NCBI RefSeq assembly: GCF_009498295.1
Contig: NZ_CP040813.1
Location: 1,619,001-1,683,000 of the forward strand
Reading direction: 5' to 3'
Length of the DNA: 64,000 nucleotides
From: Oceanihabitans sp. IOP_32
GTDB lineage: Bacteria; Bacteroidota; Bacteroidia; Flavobacteriales; Flavobacteriaceae
A program made the position numbers and the translations under genes. The notes beneath the pieces were generated by a model. That model was not told the DNA's origin and did not search any database. It saw nothing but the letters and a program-made list of their open reading frames with translations. Shown here one piece after another: positions 61,929 through 64,000 of this stretch (position 1 is the stretch's first letter; each line of letters starts with the position of its first letter).

Positions 61929-62495
61929 TTACTGCTCTGTTCCCCACGGGGCATCTGGTGTTTTAATAGCTTTAGTTAGGTCGAAACTTACTGAAAAGTA
62001 ACGTTCTGAGCCTAGGCGACGTAGGTTATAGGTTAGCGTGGTGTTGTTTATGGTAAACCACCATATGTTGGTTGCAGCTGCAGGTAAAATGTTTGCCGTA
62101 TGGGCATCTGCAGGAAACATTTGTAGGTTTTCTAAGCCCACATTCGTACTTGTACCACCATATTGAGTAAGATCTTCTTCTGTGCCGTCTGGATGACGAT
62201 GGTCGTGCTTTAGGCTCATTATTTTATCGTCATTCATACGCAAAACCCAGGTACGCGATTTATTTTCGCCAACAAAAAACGGAATTTTAATCGTGTTGGG
62301 CTCACAAGAACGCACGTGCATAACTAATTTTTCTCCTGTAAAACCATCACCTGCAACACCGCCAGCAATAATTTCACCTTGGTAAGCCTTACCACAATGC
62401 GCTTTTAATTGGTTCCAAAATTTCTCGGAACTTGTTTGTTCTTGGGCGAGCATATGTAGGGGTAATACCAATAAAAAAAAGATAAAATTTTTCAT
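61929..62495 (-). CDS. Exported hypothetical protein
   Basis: A 188-residue protein with signal peptide KNFIFFLLVLPLHMLAQ. The mature chain has FWNQLKAHCGKAYQGEIIAG, HVRSCEPNTIKIPFFVGENK and SLKHDHRHPDGTEEDLTQYG. The Cys pair (near 34 and 64) could form a disulphide in the periplasm. A compact beta-rich fold is likely. The pattern FWNQLxxxCGKAYxGE recurs in flavobacterial and gammaproteobacterial secreted proteins of unknown role. It stands upstream of nothing obvious on its strand. Confidence 0.7.
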   Translation of the reverse strand: MKNFIFFLLVLPLHMLAQEQTSSEKFWNQLKAHCGKAYQGEIIAGGVAGDGFTGEKLVMHVRSCEPNTIKIPFFVGENKSRTWVLRMNDDKIMSLKHDHRHPDGTEEDLTQYGGTSTNVGLENLQMFPADAHTANILPAAATNIWWFTINNTTLTYNLRRLGSERYFSVSFDLTKAIKTPDAPWGTEQ

Positions 62496-62596
62496 GTTAT
62501 GTCTGTTTTAAAATGGAAATATACAAATAATACGTTTCGAAAAATTGCGTTGGCGATAATAAAAAATGATAGGAGTGAGATTTGTTAATTTAATGA

Positions 62597-62634
62597 CGTT
62601 TCTATTCGTTTTTGGCATAATGTGAATAGAAACG
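62597..62634 (-). terminator. Hairpin downstream of the UspA gene
   Basis: CGTTTCTATTC (62597-62607) and GAATAGAAACG (62624-62634) form a perfect 11-pair stem 13 bases beyond the UspA stop. No strong T run follows, so termination is probable only. Confidence 0.45.
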
Positions 62635-62646
62635 CCATTTAAATCT

Positions 62647-63504
62647 TTATTTTACAACCCACAAAGGCACTTGTAAATCTTGATTAAATAGTTCTTCAGT
62701 AACACTTCCTATAATAAGGGATGAGAACGTATTACCGCCTTTTGCACCAACAATTATGAGGTCTGCTCCAGATCTTTCTGCCAGAGCTCTAAATGTTTCG
62801 GCTACACCACCTTCTTTGGCCTTAGTAATAAGATTGGTTAGCTCACCTTTATAGTCAACCTTTTTAATGAATTTCTTGTACTTTTCATTTAAATGATTTT
62901 CTATTTTACGGTCTAGATGGTTTTTAGGGATATAGGGTGAGAACTGCATGGGTATGCTATACACGTGCAAACTTTTTACTTGAGCGCTGGTAAGACGTTG
63001 TAAATGTTGCGCAACGTTTAACACTCTTTTAGAGGCGTTAGAAAAGTCTGTTCCAGCCCAAATATTACTAATTACTGGTTTGGCATCTTCAGGAATGGAT
63101 AAGATGTTACATTTAAGTAAACGCAGTAATTTACCACTAACCACACCAATACCCTTTGATTTATTTTTATTTCCGATTAAAGCGAGATGAATTTGATACT
63201 TGTTTACTATATAATTAATGAGGGACTCAGAGTTTGGATCTTCTGATATGAGTACCTCCCATTCTACAGCCGATTTGAATGTTGCTTCAACTTTATCATT
63301 TAATTCATCACCAATGAGTTCATCCAAATTTAAATCGCGTAACTGTTCTTCAAATAATTCTGAAATAGCATATTTTTTTATATTGTGAACAAAGTACACT
63401 TTTTCAGCCTGAAGCGTATCGGCAATAAATGAAGCGTAATTAATTAAAGTATCGTCTGTATCGGATAGATCTAGGGCAACTAGAATGTTTTTTATATCTG
63501 TCAT
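62647..63504 (-). CDS. Tandem universal stress protein (UspA family)
   Basis: A 285-residue cytoplasmic protein with two UspA-like domains. The first (about 1-140) begins DIKNILVALDLSDTDDTLIN but has NKNKSKGIGVVSGKLLRL in place of a strict ATP-binding G-2x-G-9x-G motif. The second (about 145-285) has VISNIWAGTDFSNASKRVLN and ends VGAKGGNTFSSLIIGSVTEE, closer to the ATP-binding form. It lies 3 bases after the BCCT transporter stop on the same strand, so the two probably share a transcript; UspA proteins are known to bind and modulate some transporters. Confidence 0.9.
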   Translation of the reverse strand: MTDIKNILVALDLSDTDDTLINYASFIADTLQAEKVYFVHNIKKYAISELFEEQLRDLNLDELIGDELNDKVEATFKSAVEWEVLISEDPNSESLINYIVNKYQIHLALIGNKNKSKGIGVVSGKLLRLLKCNILSIPEDAKPVISNIWAGTDFSNASKRVLNVAQHLQRLTSAQVKSLHVYSIPMQFSPYIPKNHLDRKIENHLNEKYKKFIKKVDYKGELTNLITKAKEGGVAETFRALAERSGADLIIVGAKGGNTFSSLIIGSVTEELFNQDLQVPLWVVK

Positions 63505-63507
63505 AGC

Positions 63508-64000
63508 TTAAGATTCTTTTAAGGTTTTTTGAGGGGTAATATTACGTTTTTTAACAATAGTAGATACAATTTCTTCGTAGTTTTCAAGCTCTTTTCTGGA
63601 TTCTCGCTTTTTAAGTTCTTGGAGGTCTTCACTCAAGCCTTTATACAGCGAAAAACACATGATGATTAAAATTATGGCAAAGGGTAAACCCGTTACAACC
63701 GTTGCGGTTTGTAAGGCTTGTAAACCACCGCCTAACAATAGTACTGCTGCAATGCCACCTTCGGCAAATGCCCAAAAAATACGTTGTCCCACAGGGGCAT
63801 CAATTTTACCACCGGTTGTTAAACTATCTACGACTAAAGAACCAGAATCAGATGAGGTTACAAAAAATCCTGTAATTAAAACGATTGCTACAATGTTAAG
63901 AATAAATGTAAACGGATAATCTTCTAAAAACACAAAAAGTGCAGTGGCAACATCGTTATTAACGGCATTCACTACAATTTCACTTCCCAGCAGGGCGTCG
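63508..64000 (-). CDS. BCCT-family betaine/carnitine/choline transporter, C-terminal part (cut by window end)
   Basis: The frame runs through the right edge of the window; 164 codons are visible and the GTG at 63972 is internal. It contains FVTSSDSGSLVVDSLTTGG, the conserved Ser/Asp-rich stretch of BCCT helix 10-11, then RIFWAFAEGGIAAVLLLGGG and TVVTGLPFAIILIIMCFSL. The last 40 residues form a charged cytoplasmic tail (LKKRESRKELENYEEIVSTI) that could be regulatory. BCCT transporters take up compatible solutes by cation symport. It is co-directional with, and just upstream of, the UspA gene. Confidence 0.88.
   Translation of the reverse strand, partial: DALLGSEIVVNAVNNDVATALFVFLEDYPFTFILNIVAIVLITGFFVTSSDSGSLVVDSLTTGGKIDAPVGQRIFWAFAEGGIAAVLLLGGGLQALQTATVVTGLPFAIILIIMCFSLYKGLSEDLQELKKRESRKELENYEEIVSTIVKKRNITPQKTLKES

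Overview
The window is a low-GC chromosomal segment that I assign by inference to a Flavobacteriaceae member (Bacteroidota). The grounds are housekeeping proteins of flavobacterial type (LepA, DusB, RbfA, FabH/AccB/AccC, DUF177-RpmF), a hybrid two-component sensor, TAnnTTTG-type -7 boxes, absence of Shine-Dalgarno sequences, several TTG starts and BCCT/UspA genes. Short interspersed repeats are abundant.

Region 1 (1-9500) is an accessory, defence-like island on the plus strand. It holds the C-terminal part of an SF1 (UPF1/DNA2-type) helicase, then a 1939-residue protein made of a long tryptophan-rich (WDW) repeat region, a DarT-type ADP-ribosyltransferase domain and a C-terminal HD domain, then an overlapping DarG-type macrodomain gene. 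These three look like one operon and a DarTG-like toxin-antitoxin/anti-phage module in an unusual setting. Next come imperfect palindromes bracketing a HEPN-like gene pair (cassette-like), a decayed IS91-type transposase and a MITE-like repeat.

Region 2 (9700-18800, minus strand) is an alpha-glucan operon: GT4 glycogen/maltose-1-phosphate synthase (GlgM type), GlgC, GlgE, GlgB and a GH31 alpha-glucosidase. It suggests a GlgC-GlgM-GlgE-GlgB route without trehalose. A long intergenic region full of repeats follows.

Region 3 (19800-34000) carries lepA, dus, rbfA, a LolC/E-like permease, methylmalonyl-CoA epimerase and a tRNA with CAU anticodon, mixed with small secreted, lipoprotein and hypothetical genes. 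Two of the hypotheticals share a WWxFWK C-terminus. A GAF-AraC regulator and a large hybrid two-component regulator end it (34200-38050).

Region 4 (38600-44150) has an apparently orphan cas6 followed by a pRiA4b ORF-3-family gene. After these come a glycyl radical enzyme closely resembling trans-4-hydroxy-L-proline dehydratase (HypD) and its radical-SAM activase.

Region 5 (44150-49900) is housekeeping: ribE, pdxA, DUF177, rpmF, fabH, accB, accC.

Region 6 (50300-59900) begins with a FAD oxidoreductase, mtgA, a GreA-like gene and yceI. A biosynthetic operon follows: FAD oxygenase, methyltransferase, type III polyketide synthase, enoyl-reductase-like SDR, FabZ-like dehydratase, ketosynthase, ACP and phosphopantetheinyl transferase. 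It is a plausible phenolic-lipid or quinone pathway with its own fatty-acyl starter machinery.

Region 7 (59900-64000) has MITE-like repeats, two hypothetical genes, a tandem UspA protein and the 3' part of a BCCT transporter cut by the window edge. No CRISPR array, rRNA operon or complete insertion sequence was seen.
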